A stretch of 64,000 bases of DNA from Acidiphilium sp. (GTDB lineage Bacteria; Pseudomonadota; Alphaproteobacteria; Acetobacterales; Acetobacteraceae), in NCBI GenBank assembly GCA_028688765.1, contig JAQTXO010000001.1, positions 1 to 64,000 on the forward strand, read 5' to 3'. The notes under the pieces are model-generated. The model ran no database searches. It worked only from the letters and a program-made list of their open reading frames with translations, and was not told the DNA's origin. A program made the translations under genes and the position numbers. Below are positions 49,116 through 57,788 of this stretch, piece by piece. Position 1 is the stretch's first letter. Each line of letters starts with the position of its first letter.

Positions 49116-50129
49116 ATGGTGGCGATACAGCCAGTGTCGTCCCGTGTTGCATCGCGTCCCGCGATCACGGCCGCGCTTGTGGGGATTGTTCTGCTTTGGC
49201 CGCCGGCCGCCCTGGCTGGGCCGGGGCCGGGGACGGTGCCGCCATTCCCGCAATTTGCGCTCTCGCCCGCGACCGGGGCGGTGGTGCGCGGATTCGATCG
49301 GAATGCTAATCCGCTGAACACGCCGATCGCCGGTGCGCGGGTGAATGGGCAGATCGTTGGCCGGCAGGCACCGCCTTCGCTGGCCGCCTTGCAGGCGGCG
49401 CGCCCCGGTCATGTTCCGGGCAAAACGATCTCGCCGCTGCGGCTGCACGCTTTGCGCCAGGCGGCCTTGTCCTATGGCGCGCGAGGCGGTCTTGCGGCGG
49501 AAAGCTATACGATCAACCTTGAACTCTCGAACTACAGGCAGACCCTCGACAAGACGTTCGATTTTACCCGGATGGTCCAGCCGATCGGCAATGACCAGAC
49601 ATTGCTGGTACCGCCGATCGTCACCGAGGCGCAGTTTGCCTTCGCCCTGGCACCGGGTGGCCAGATCGCGAAGCAGACCGATAAGGTCTACGAGATCACA
49701 CAGCAGGCGCGGCTGGCCTCGGCACCCCCGAACTGGCGGAGTTTCCTGGTGCGCAGCTGGTCGGCACCGACCCCGCCACCCCGCAACCTGATGCCCCACA
49801 ATGCCGAGGAGGCACGGGACTGGGCGCGATGGGTGGCACAGGGCTGGGCGCTCGGGGAACAGCAGGGGGTCCAGATTTTCCTCGACGATCTCGACCGGCT
49901 GCAGACCGATTATATCGGGATGCTGCGTTATGCGGTTCTGCTCCGGGCGGGTCTGGTCGAGCCACCGGACACCAGGAGCTCGAGCCGCTACGTTTCGGGT
50001 GGGCGGAACCGGATGTTGGTGGGCAATAAGGTGGTCCGGATCACCGACCAGCCCGGACTCAATCCCAACAACCGCGACTGGCACCCCGGTTATCTGCCAA
50101 GCGGTGGTCCGATCGGAGCCGCGCCATGA
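49116..50129 (+). CDS. dotC: DotC/TraI-like outer-membrane core protein
   Basis: A 337-residue exported protein with the DotC pattern: LRLHALRQAALSYGARGGLA, LELSNYRQTLDKTFDFTRMV, LLVPPIVTEAQFAFALAPGG, PPNWRSFLVRSWSAPTPPPR and later DWARWVAQGWALGEQQGVQI. DotC works with DotD to place DotH in the outer membrane. ATG 49116 has GAGGG seven bases upstream and gives a normal signal peptide (ALVGIVLLWPPAALAG); ATG 49092 lacks a ribosome site. Legionella DotC is a lipoprotein; here the signal peptide lacks a Cys lipobox, which is a difference worth noting. Confidence 0.85.
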   Translation: MVAIQPVSSRVASRPAITAALVGIVLLWPPAALAGPGPGTVPPFPQFALSPATGAVVRGFDRNANPLNTPIAGARVNGQIVGRQAPPSLAALQAARPGHVPGKTISPLRLHALRQAALSYGARGGLAAESYTINLELSNYRQTLDKTFDFTRMVQPIGNDQTLLVPPIVTEAQFAFALAPGGQIAKQTDKVYEITQQARLASAPPNWRSFLVRSWSAPTPPPRNLMPHNAEEARDWARWVAQGWALGEQQGVQIFLDDLDRLQTDYIGMLRYAVLLRAGLVEPPDTRSSSRYVSGGRNRMLVGNKVVRITDQPGLNPNNRDWHPGYLPSGGPIGAAP

Positions 50130-50584
50130 GGATCGACAGCGGCAAACTAGGAGGCGGTCTTGCCATGGCGATCGCCCGCTCGGCTGTGTTGCTTGGCCTG
50201 TCCGGTGCCTGCGCCTTGGCGCAGGTGCCGCTGGCGTTGGCCCACCCTGAACCGGCGGCCCGGTTCTGTCGCTCGAAGGTCCGGTATTTCGGGATCGGTT
50301 CGGTGACGGCCGAATACCGTCTGGAGCGAACCATCGGCGCTTTCCCCTATCGCGTACCGCCGCACGCCCTGCCGGTGATCGTGGGGCATACCGGAACGAT
50401 GGGCGGGACTGGTTTTTTCGAGAGTGAGCGCTGGCAGGTTGGACGGTTGCTCGGACGATCCGCCTGCCGGTTTCTGACCGATGTGCGTCCGCGGTTGCGT
50501 CAGACGATCACCGACCGGCATGGCCGACGCGTCGGCATGATCATCGCAAAGCTGATTACCGCCACACCGGGCACCGCGCCATGA
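50126..50584 (+). CDS. Unknown exported protein after dotC
   Basis: A 152-residue protein with a signal peptide (LLGLSGACALAQVPLALAHP) and a mature domain with two Cys (RFCRSKV and RSACRFL) and the segment VPPHALPVIVGHTGTMGGTG. No family recognised. Its ATG overlaps the dotC stop (ATGA). It is likely a periplasmic accessory of the core complex, by position. Confidence 0.55.
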   Translation: MRIDSGKLGGGLAMAIARSAVLLGLSGACALAQVPLALAHPEPAARFCRSKVRYFGIGSVTAEYRLERTIGAFPYRVPPHALPVIVGHTGTMGGTGFFESERWQVGRLLGRSACRFLTDVRPRLRQTITDRHGRRVGMIIAKLITATPGTAP

Positions 50585-50621
50585 CCGACAATCCTTCCCT
50601 CCCAACCCCCAGGAGAATCCG

Positions 50622-51125
50622 ATGAGCAAAACCTCTACCAGAGCCACGATCGCAATGACTGCCGCCCTGGCATTTGGCCTGACCGGCATCGCCACGGCAG
50701 CGACACGCCTTGTTCCATCCGGCGCACCGGTCCCTGTCACTCGCGCCGCTTCGACATCGACCCTCGCGTCGCCTGGCGCGCACTTGATCCGTGTCGCCGC
50801 GAGTCCCGCAGTTCAATCGGAGGCGGCCGCAATGGTCAGGATCCTGAGCGACCAGCTGACGATCGACAATACCGAGACCGCTCAGTTGGAATCGATCCAG
50901 CGTGCTCTTCACGCCCTGGTCAAACTCGAAATCCACCACGGCGTCACTGCCGCCTCCGCGCCGCCGCTGAGCCTCGCCGGGTGCTCTTTCGGCGGAAACG
51001 AATTTCCTAAAGGTGCGGAGGTCGATTTCACACCGAACCAGTCGGAGATCTGCACCGATGCGATCGCCGGCAAGCCGACCTACGGACTCGCCTGGCACTT
51101 GTTGAAGACTTCCCAGACCAAATGA
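50622..51125 (+). CDS. Unknown exported protein before dotB
   Basis: A 167-residue protein with a signal peptide (MTAALAFGLTGIATAA) and a mature part with a helical segment (AAAMVRILSDQLTIDNTETA) and two Cys (AGCSFG and EICTDA) that may pair. AGGAG lies seven bases before the ATG. No recognised domain. It lies 34 bases before dotB in the same unit. Presumed periplasmic. Confidence 0.55.
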   Translation: MSKTSTRATIAMTAALAFGLTGIATAATRLVPSGAPVPVTRAASTSTLASPGAHLIRVAASPAVQSEAAAMVRILSDQLTIDNTETAQLESIQRALHALVKLEIHHGVTAASAPPLSLAGCSFGGNEFPKGAEVDFTPNQSEICTDAIAGKPTYGLAWHLLKTSQTK

Positions 51126-51159
51126 TCCGCCCCCTTCAGCCCCTAACGGAGTAACTGTC

Positions 51160-52329
51160 ATGACGAACATCGTTGCCCTCGCCCCTGATCAGCCGCCGAA
51201 GGGCGATCTGCTCTCGCCGGTCTGGCCGGGCGAGACCATCAGGATTACCGGCACCGAATTCGATGAACTGTTCGACTGGGCCACCGCCCAGGGGGCTTCG
51301 GATATCCGCCTGCAGAACAATCTGCCGGTCTGGATCCGGATTCACGGTCGGGAGTTGTCGGTCACCAGCCGCCCGCTGCTCGATGGTGAGGTCGAGGAGG
51401 CGATCAACCGGCTGTATGGCGCGGATGGTCAGGCGCGGCTGCGCGCGGGTGAGGATTTCGATGTCAGCTATGAATTCCGCCCCGATCGCCGACGGCTCCT
51501 TCGCTTCAGGGTTAATGCCACGGCGGTGCGGGCGCGCGGCCATGATGGCGGTTCGGTGACTTTGCGGGCGCTGCCGGCGACACCACCCCCGCTTGCCGAA
51601 CTTGGCGTCGAAGAACCGATCCTTGCCAACTTCAAGATCAGGCAGGGTTTTGTGATTGTCAGTGGCGGCGTCGAGAACGGCAAGAGCACGCTGCTTGCCG
51701 CGATGACCCGTGACATTCTCGAAGATCCGGAGAGCCATCGCTGGATCCTCGAATTCGCCGCCCCGATCGAGTTTGTCTACGAGAACATCAGATGCGTGTC
51801 GTCGGGGATCAGCCAGTCCGAGGTCCCGCGTCATCTGCCGAGTTTTGCCGCTGGGGCGCGCAATGCAATGCGGCGCAATCCGAAGATGGTGATCATCGGC
51901 GAGTGCCGTGATTCCGAGACCATGGTACCGGCCTGTCATCTCGCGATCGCCGGTTGCGGAGTCTATACGACGCTGCACGCTGGCAGCATGGTCGAGACGA
52001 TCCAGCGGGCGGTGAGTTTCTGCCCGGTCAACGAGCGCGAGGCCGTCGCGGTCCAGCTGGCGCAATCGCTGCGTCTCGTGGTCAACCAGCGCCTGGTGCC
52101 CTCGGTCGATGGCAAGCGCACCGCCCTGCGCGAATATCTCGTGTTTGATGACGATCTGCGCAAGAAACTGCTGCGGGCATCGCCTTCGGACTGGCCGGAG
52201 ATTGCCCAGGACGCGCTCGGCCGCCATGGCCAATCCTACCGGATTGCGGCGCAACGGGCGCTGGCGCAGGGCCGGATCAGCGAGGAGACCGCCTATTTGA
52301 TCAAGCGGGAGTTCGGCGATGTCGACTGA
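51160..52329 (+). CDS. dotB: DotB/TraJ-like secretion ATPase
   Basis: A 389-residue ATPase of the PilT/VirB11/GspE superfamily. The N-terminal domain has GTEFDELFDWATAQGASDIR, the start typical of DotB/TraJ. Walker A is SGGVENGKSTLLAAM (about residues 168-182); the Asp box is RWILEFAAPIEF; Walker B is PKMVIIGECRDSETMVPA (about 242-259); the His box is YTTLHAGSMVETIQR. DotB is a hexameric cytoplasmic ATPase needed for substrate transfer. It starts at ATG 51160 with a weak GGAG. It is followed by the IcmT-like gene in the same order as traJ-traK. Confidence 0.9.
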   Translation: MTNIVALAPDQPPKGDLLSPVWPGETIRITGTEFDELFDWATAQGASDIRLQNNLPVWIRIHGRELSVTSRPLLDGEVEEAINRLYGADGQARLRAGEDFDVSYEFRPDRRRLLRFRVNATAVRARGHDGGSVTLRALPATPPPLAELGVEEPILANFKIRQGFVIVSGGVENGKSTLLAAMTRDILEDPESHRWILEFAAPIEFVYENIRCVSSGISQSEVPRHLPSFAAGARNAMRRNPKMVIIGECRDSETMVPACHLAIAGCGVYTTLHAGSMVETIQRAVSFCPVNEREAVAVQLAQSLRLVVNQRLVPSVDGKRTALREYLVFDDDLRKKLLRASPSDWPEIAQDALGRHGQSYRIAAQRALAQGRISEETAYLIKREFGDVD

Positions 52330-52360
52330 CCGCTCATTTCGTTCCGAGAGGAGGTGATCG

Positions 52361-52609
52361 ATGTGGCGGTATACAATGTCGCCGTTCCGACTGTTCGTGA
52401 TCGATGCGCGCGCCCTGGTGCCGTTGATGATTTTTCTTGTCCACTGGAGCTTGCTGACGCTGAAGATCGCGTTCGTTGGTGTAGCGATCTTCGGCGGCGT
52501 GGAATTTGCCGGCGTTCGGTTCGCGGCTGCGTTTCGAATCATCCGGGGCTGGATCTACGGTTCCGTTCGTCCAGCCCGGCGTTCTAGCTGGAAACGGTAT
52601 CTGGCATGA
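52361..52609 (+). CDS. icmT: IcmT/DotS/TraK-like small membrane protein
   Basis: An 82-residue protein with two membrane helices and the IcmT signature: FRLFVIDARALVPLMIFLVH (IcmT has the FDAR-x-x-P pattern) and RFAAAFRIIRGWIYGSVRPA. It is the right size (IcmT is about 86 residues). AGGAGGTGAT gives a near-perfect ribosome site seven bases upstream. It follows dotB, as traK follows traJ in IncI plasmids. Confidence 0.8.
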   Translation: MWRYTMSPFRLFVIDARALVPLMIFLVHWSLLTLKIAFVGVAIFGGVEFAGVRFAAAFRIIRGWIYGSVRPARRSSWKRYLA

Positions 52610-53070
52610 GCGGATCGCTCGACACCGGACGGGTGGGCCGGGTTTTTGAAACTGTGCTGCAGCGGGATTCCCGGCCTCTTATGCTGCGTGGATTGTCCAG
52701 TTGGCGGCTGCACCGGATCCCGGCGCATGTTGCGGCGTCGCCAGGTGGGTTGCTCCCGGCGTTTCTCACGGCGGGCGACGCGCTGCTGCGTGAGGCGACC
52801 GGGCAGGGTATCGAAACCGCTTTGACGCCGGACCGGCAGGCGTTGCTCGGCTATCGGGTCGAGCGGGTCGCGGGGACGCGGTTCACCGATGTGATGCTCG
52901 CGATGATCGAGGCGGTGGACCAGATCGACCGGGGCGGCCGGCTGATGGCGGATGATCTGACGCTGGTGACGGCACTGTCCCGGTCGCGAACGACGCTGTT
53001 GGCGGCACCAGCCTTGACCGATCCCGGTCCGGTTGCTGAACCGGCTGCAAGGATCGGACCATCGCCATGA
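52606..53070 (+). CDS. Unknown soluble protein after icmT
   Basis: A 154-residue soluble, mostly helical protein. Its ATG overlaps the icmT stop and its end overlaps the next ATG, so it is part of a translationally coupled chain. A central RLHRIPAHVAASPGGLLPAF and DVMLAMIEAVDQIDRGGRLM can be seen; no family recognised. It occupies the place of traL of IncI plasmids, which also lacks a clear Dot/Icm counterpart. A role as a secretion chaperone is possible but not shown. Confidence 0.55.
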   Translation: MSGSLDTGRVGRVFETVLQRDSRPLMLRGLSSWRLHRIPAHVAASPGGLLPAFLTAGDALLREATGQGIETALTPDRQALLGYRVERVAGTRFTDVMLAMIEAVDQIDRGGRLMADDLTLVTALSRSRTTLLAAPALTDPGPVAEPAARIGPSP

Positions 53071-53648
53071 GGATGTTCGAGTTCGCACCCGCGCACCGAT
53101 GGGGTCGGGCGCTCATTTTGCTGGCGGGCATCGCCGGTGTCGCATCGCCGGTGGCGCGGGCGTCGGCCGACCTTAACGCGCAACCCTTACCCCCACCCGG
53201 AATCGCCGGCCCGTTGTCGGCAGAGCAACGGATCGGTGCCTGCATCGAGGCAGCCGCGGCGGCCTATCGGATTCCCCCGGTGGTCATCGTCATTCTACTG
53301 CATGTCGAGGGTGGCGAGCTTGGCGGTGTACATCGCAACGCCAACGGCACCGTCGACATCGGGCCGATGCAGATTAATCAGATCTGGCTACCTACGCTCG
53401 CGCGTCACTGGCACGCCAGCGTTCATGCGACCTATGCCGCGCTCGAGGATAATTTCTGCGCCAATGTCGCGGGGGGCAGCTGGATCCTGCATCGGGCGAT
53501 TGAAGAGGCGCGAGGGCATCTCTGGGGCGGTGTCGCCTATTATCATTCTCACACGCTGGATTTCGAGACGGATTACCTGCGCGCCGTCCTGCACGAGGTT
53601 CGCCATTTGCAGGCTGAGATGCGCATCCGGGATCGGGAGGGATCATGA
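53067..53648 (+). CDS. Lytic transglycosylase (SLT-type) of the transfer system
   Basis: A 193-residue exported muramidase that should cut peptidoglycan to let the channel pass. Signal peptide (ILLAGIAGVASPVARA), then an SLT domain: IEAAAAAYRIPPVVIVILLH, HVEGGELGGVHRN (catalytic Glu near residue 76), TVDIGPMQINQIWLPTLARH and ILHRAIEEARGHLWGGVAYY. These match the ES-x(n)-GxMQI-x(n)-AxAxYN plan of family-1 transglycosylases, with EGG replacing the usual ESG. Overlaps both neighbours by four bases. A second transglycosylase lies at 62381. Confidence 0.85.
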   Translation: MRMFEFAPAHRWGRALILLAGIAGVASPVARASADLNAQPLPPPGIAGPLSAEQRIGACIEAAAAAYRIPPVVIVILLHVEGGELGGVHRNANGTVDIGPMQINQIWLPTLARHWHASVHATYAALEDNFCANVAGGSWILHRAIEEARGHLWGGVAYYHSHTLDFETDYLRAVLHEVRHLQAEMRIRDREGS

Positions 53649-54838
53649 GCGGCAATCTACGCACCCAGCAGAATTCACTCGAGGAAGCCGGTCTCACCCT
53701 GCTGTTCATGGTCATCCTGATCGGTGGTTTCACGGTGTTTGCCTGGATGAAGGCACATGGCGCGATTTCCGAGGGCGTTCTGACCCTCCTGCGCGGTGAA
53801 CTCTGGCTCGCCTCGCTCTGGACCCATGACGTCGATCAGGCCCGGCACGCCATGGCGGACGCGGTGCCGGGTACGGTCAAACTCGGTCAGCTGGTCAGAG
53901 CCTGCGCTTTTGTCGGCAGGGTTTACCGGATTCCGACCGCGCTTCTGCTTGGCGGTCTCGGCGGGATCGCGATCTGGCGGGCACCCGGCGAGCGGTTCAG
54001 CGAGGTGATGGACTTCGAACGGTTGATGGCGATTCAAGCGGTGAATTTTCCCTCGATCGCGGCGTTCGTCAAACGCCGCCATGGGCTGATCCTGCCCGGA
54101 CACGATCGAGTACGGCAGGCGGATTTCGCGTTGCATCTCGGGGAATGGATCGGAGCCAATGCCCGCGACAGCGCGGGGCATTACGATCAGATTGCCGCCC
54201 ATGGCGCGCTGGTGACCCAGTTGGGCGAACCATGGCGCGATCTCGATCATGCCTTGCCCCAGATCAGGGCGATGTTTGCCGTATTTGCCCTGCATCTCGG
54301 GCGCGAACGCGAGGCGGCGCGAGACCTGCTCGGCACGCTGTCGCAATCGCTGGCGGCGGTCTCGCTGGAGGAGGGCGCGGCCGATCCGGCGACCAATCCC
54401 GGACCGGCGCAGCCGCTGACGTTCACCACCGAGGCCACCGATGCGGTGAATGGCGTGTTGCACCGGACCGAAATCGTCGAACCGGCGCTGGGGGTGATGC
54501 GCTTCTATGCCTTTTCCACCACGGCAATGATGGGGCTGCTGATGCAGGCGCGCGCCAAGGCGGGGGTGCTGGCCCCTGGGCAATTTGCTTTTCTAAAACT
54601 GGTCGATCGCCCGCTCTGGTATGCCCTGCACAGTCTGGGCTTCCCGCTGACCGAGAACAATTACGGTCCGCAACCCAACGCCCGGATCGAGGCGCTGGGT
54701 GCGCGCGCCCATTGGGAGGCCGAACGCGCTGTCGGCCAACCGCTGCCGCGGCCCCGCGTCGAGGCCGCGCTCGCCGCCATCAAACTGCGGATCCTCGATG
54801 AGTCCAATCGAGGTCGCGCTCTCACGGAGATTCGCTGA
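53645..54838 (+). CDS. icmP: DotM/IcmP/TrbA-like coupling-complex protein
   Basis: A 397-residue protein with two N-terminal membrane helices (LTLLFMVILIGGFTVFAWMK, and a second around IPTALLLGGLGGIAIW) and a large cytoplasmic domain. DotM landmarks are MAIQAVNFPSIAAFV, RAMFAVFALHLGREREAARD, VMRFYAFSTTAMMGLLMQAR, LVDRPLWYALHSLGFPLTEN and IEALGARAHWEAERAVGQPL. DotM recruits substrates with DotL and DotN. It overlaps the transglycosylase stop and the next start, and lies in the dotM-dotL order expected. Confidence 0.87.
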   Translation: MSGNLRTQQNSLEEAGLTLLFMVILIGGFTVFAWMKAHGAISEGVLTLLRGELWLASLWTHDVDQARHAMADAVPGTVKLGQLVRACAFVGRVYRIPTALLLGGLGGIAIWRAPGERFSEVMDFERLMAIQAVNFPSIAAFVKRRHGLILPGHDRVRQADFALHLGEWIGANARDSAGHYDQIAAHGALVTQLGEPWRDLDHALPQIRAMFAVFALHLGREREAARDLLGTLSQSLAAVSLEEGAADPATNPGPAQPLTFTTEATDAVNGVLHRTEIVEPALGVMRFYAFSTTAMMGLLMQARAKAGVLAPGQFAFLKLVDRPLWYALHSLGFPLTENNYGPQPNARIEALGARAHWEAERAVGQPLPRPRVEAALAAIKLRILDESNRGRALTEIR

Positions 54839-55437
54839 TGCTGATCCATCTACACCAAATCGACGGCAGGGCCTTCGTCACCATCGATCCGGAAGGGGAG
54901 CCGTTGCCATCGATCGAAACTCTGAGTGGACCGGTTGCGAGTTTCCGGTTGTCCTGGTCCTCGGAGCGGAGCCGGACGGAACGGGAAGAGGGGGCATGCC
55001 GCCCATCGCCGCCTCCAGCGGCCCGGCTGTCAGCGACGTCGGGGACCGCGGCACAGGAGGATCCCGCCGGGCATCGGATCGGGCGCTATGCCGCCATGAT
55101 CGGCGCTTTTGCTGTCATGTTGGTCGTCGGCATGGTGATCGGCACGCTGCGCGGCACAACTCCGCACGGCGGGGCGATTCCGGCATCGGATCGTTATCAT
55201 GTGGCCGGCGATCATGCCGTAGCGCGCCGCTCGCCCCCTTACGAGACAAGCGATCCGTGGTCGCATGAGGGTGCTGGAGACGCCGGAGGGCCGTCCTTTG
55301 GCGCGGCTCCTGTCGTCGGATCGGCATCACCGGGCGGCGTGGCCCCGGTCCAGGAGCCGTCGGCCGGTGTGGCACCCGCCTCGCGTCCGGTGGTGCCACC
55401 AGGCGATCCTGCCCGCCTGTTCGGACTGCATTCATGA
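54838..55437 (+). CDS. Unknown single-pass membrane protein between dotM and dotL
   Basis: A 199-residue protein: a soluble N-terminal part (LIHLHQIDGRAFVTIDPEGE), a membrane helix (YAAMIGAFAVMLVVGMVIGT, about residues 84-103) and a Pro/Gly/Ser-rich periplasmic tail. ATG 54838 overlaps the dotM stop (TGATG) and its stop overlaps the dotL start (ATGA). No family recognised. Its place within the coupling-complex genes suggests a partner of DotL/DotM. Confidence 0.6.
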   Translation: MLIHLHQIDGRAFVTIDPEGEPLPSIETLSGPVASFRLSWSSERSRTEREEGACRPSPPPAARLSATSGTAAQEDPAGHRIGRYAAMIGAFAVMLVVGMVIGTLRGTTPHGGAIPASDRYHVAGDHAVARRSPPYETSDPWSHEGAGDAGGPSFGAAPVVGSASPGGVAPVQEPSAGVAPASRPVVPPGDPARLFGLHS

Positions 55438-57785
55438 ACCGCCGCCAGGTCATCGGGCCGGATACCAATACAGAGCGTACCGGCGCACAAATCTATCGGG
55501 ACGTTCGCCCCGGCTCGACCAAGTTTCTCCTCCTGCTCCGCACCGCCTTCGGCGGATTCATGGTGATCGGCCTCGGCTTCATCGGGCTGATCGTGCCGGC
55601 GGCGCTCAATCTCGTGTTACTGATCGGTCTTGGCCTAATCGCCTATATTTTTGCCGGTCCGGTGATCCTGCCGTTCCGTTTGCCGCGTCATTCCGGCCTC
55701 AAGGATCGCAACCATCCATTGCCCGGTTCGCGCAAGCCGCGCCGGGCTGCGGGAACTTATTTGCTCGGCCACGTCTGGAATTCAAACCACCAGGTTTGGG
55801 CGGCCGATGACGATCTTCGCCAAGGGGTTCCCTTTCTCGGCACGACAGGTGCCGGCAAGACGCGTGGCATCATCAGCATCCTGACCAATGCCCTGCTGCA
55901 GGCCAGCGGCTTCACTATCGTCGATGGCAAGGCGGACAATCAGTTGTATGGCGACATCATTGCCCTTGCCCGCCGCGTTGGCCGGGAGGACGACGTGCTC
56001 GCGCAGAATTATCTGGTCGCCTCGGGCAATCGCGATACCAACACCTTCAATCCTTTCGCGACCTGCAACGCGGACGTGCTGCGCGAACTCCTGGTCAGTC
56101 AGATCGAGGAGAATCCCTCGGGCGGGGGCGACAGCAACGGCGTGTTCCGGGCCGGCGCGATTGCGTTGCTCGGTTCCCTTGCGCCGGTCCTGGTCTGGGT
56201 GCGCGATCACCATGGCATTCCGATCGACATCGAGCGGATCCGGTTCGCGACTGAGTTGCGCTCGGTTGCCAGCATTGCGACCAAGAAGAAATTCCTGATC
56301 CGTAAATCCGTCAACAGCGACCCCGAGGAAATCGATATCGGCGACATTCCGGGCGCGCTGATCTATCCGCTGCGCGCCTATCTCGGCGAAACTGGAAACT
56401 ACGAACTTGACCTCGACTGGAACCGCCAGAAATCGACCGAACCCTCGCGTCAGCACAGTTTCGTGCTGCTGCATTTTCGCCAGACCTTCACCCAGCTGGC
56501 CGTCTCGCTCGGGCACATCTTCAAATGCCAGAACGGCGATATCGATATGCGCGATGTCGTGCTCAACCGGCGCATCCTGGTCGTTAACCTCCCCGCCCTG
56601 GAAAACTCCGGCGAGACCACCGCGGCCCTCGGCAAGATCGTGGTCGCCACCATGCGCAACATGATGGCGCAGGTGCTCGGTGCCAATCTCGAAGGAAAAT
56701 TCGAGGAGATCATCGAGAACAAGCCCTCGCTGGCCCCGTCCGCCTATCCGGTTGCCCTCGATGAGGTCGGCTATTACGCCGTACCTGGCATGGACAAGAT
56801 GCTCGCCATGGGCCGCGCGCTTGGATTTGCCTTTCTGCTCGGTTTCCAGGAAATCGCCGGGATCCGGGCGCGGATCGGCGATTCACTTTATTCCTGGCTC
56901 GGCAATCTCAACCTGCAGATCCTGATGCGCTTGCAGGAAGGGGGACCGACGCGGGAGTATGTCGAGAATACCGTAGGCGATTCCTTCGTTACTCAGGTTT
57001 CCGGTTACGATTCCGCCGGGGTGGGTGGTTATCAGGAAACCTCGCGGACGGATGTGCAACGCACCAAGCGGGTGGATTTTGCCGATCTGCGGAGTCAGAT
57101 CGAGGGCGAGGCGGTCATTCTGTTCGGGCCGCATCGGATGTATGTCAATCTGCTTTATATCAATCCGGCTCCGAAAGGCTGGTCGCGACTCAACCGGCCG
57201 ATCCAGATGGCGATGGTGGATCGCTCGTTGCTGGGCCAGGCGTGTAGCGAGGCAGCCGCGATCGCGCGGGAGTTGGAAATCGGCTTCGATCCGCACAAGC
57301 CTTTGGCATACAGCCGGGCGATTGCGGCGATTCTCGAGGGGATGCGCCGCGCGGTGGCGAGCGGCAGAGTTCTGGAGGGGACCGATCTCGCCGATCAGGT
57401 CTGCCGCAATCTGCACGACTTGCCGGAGACCGAGATCCCGGCTGAGGCCGATGGCATCGCGAACGATCTCGGGGCGGGCGATGGTACCGGCGTTCCGTTG
57501 ACCGGTGTGCGCAAGATGGTCGATCCGCAAGCGACCAAGCCGCCGATTCCAGTGCTTCAAGCGATCGGGCCGGGGATTGCCGAAGCCGACCGCCGGATCG
57601 TGGTGGCGATTGAAACCTGGGGGGGAGCCGATGCCGAAGCCGCGCAAAGGGCGGCGGAAGCGTTGAGCGCGCGGGTCACAGGGTTGGCCACCCCCCCGGT
57701 GTTGCCCGCCATGGCCCCTGCCGAGTTTCACCGGATGATCACGACGCTGACCAACCATCTTGAAACGATTGCAAAAGGGGCGTGA
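55434..57785 (+). CDS. icmO: DotL/IcmO/TrbC-like coupling ATPase
   Basis: A 783-residue VirD4-type coupling protein that delivers the relaxase-DNA complex to the channel. It has two N-terminal membrane helices (FGGFMVIGLGFIGLIVPAAL and LVLLIGLGLIAYIFAG), Walker A FLGTTGAGKTRGIIS (about residues 134-148), ADNQLYGDII, and HSFVLLHFRQTF. Walker B is in YPVALDEVGYYAVPGMDKML. FAFLLGFQEIAGIRARIGDS and LQILMRLQEGGPTREYVENT follow the IcmO pattern. The C-terminal third (about 630-783) is divergent and may bind adaptors. It overlaps the previous gene by four bases. Confidence 0.9.
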   Translation: MNRRQVIGPDTNTERTGAQIYRDVRPGSTKFLLLLRTAFGGFMVIGLGFIGLIVPAALNLVLLIGLGLIAYIFAGPVILPFRLPRHSGLKDRNHPLPGSRKPRRAAGTYLLGHVWNSNHQVWAADDDLRQGVPFLGTTGAGKTRGIISILTNALLQASGFTIVDGKADNQLYGDIIALARRVGREDDVLAQNYLVASGNRDTNTFNPFATCNADVLRELLVSQIEENPSGGGDSNGVFRAGAIALLGSLAPVLVWVRDHHGIPIDIERIRFATELRSVASIATKKKFLIRKSVNSDPEEIDIGDIPGALIYPLRAYLGETGNYELDLDWNRQKSTEPSRQHSFVLLHFRQTFTQLAVSLGHIFKCQNGDIDMRDVVLNRRILVVNLPALENSGETTAALGKIVVATMRNMMAQVLGANLEGKFEEIIENKPSLAPSAYPVALDEVGYYAVPGMDKMLAMGRALGFAFLLGFQEIAGIRARIGDSLYSWLGNLNLQILMRLQEGGPTREYVENTVGDSFVTQVSGYDSAGVGGYQETSRTDVQRTKRVDFADLRSQIEGEAVILFGPHRMYVNLLYINPAPKGWSRLNRPIQMAMVDRSLLGQACSEAAAIARELEIGFDPHKPLAYSRAIAAILEGMRRAVASGRVLEGTDLADQVCRNLHDLPETEIPAEADGIANDLGAGDGTGVPLTGVRKMVDPQATKPPIPVLQAIGPGIAEADRRIVVAIETWGGADAEAAQRAAEALSARVTGLATPPVLPAMAPAEFHRMITTLTNHLETIAKGA

Positions 57786-57788
57786 CAG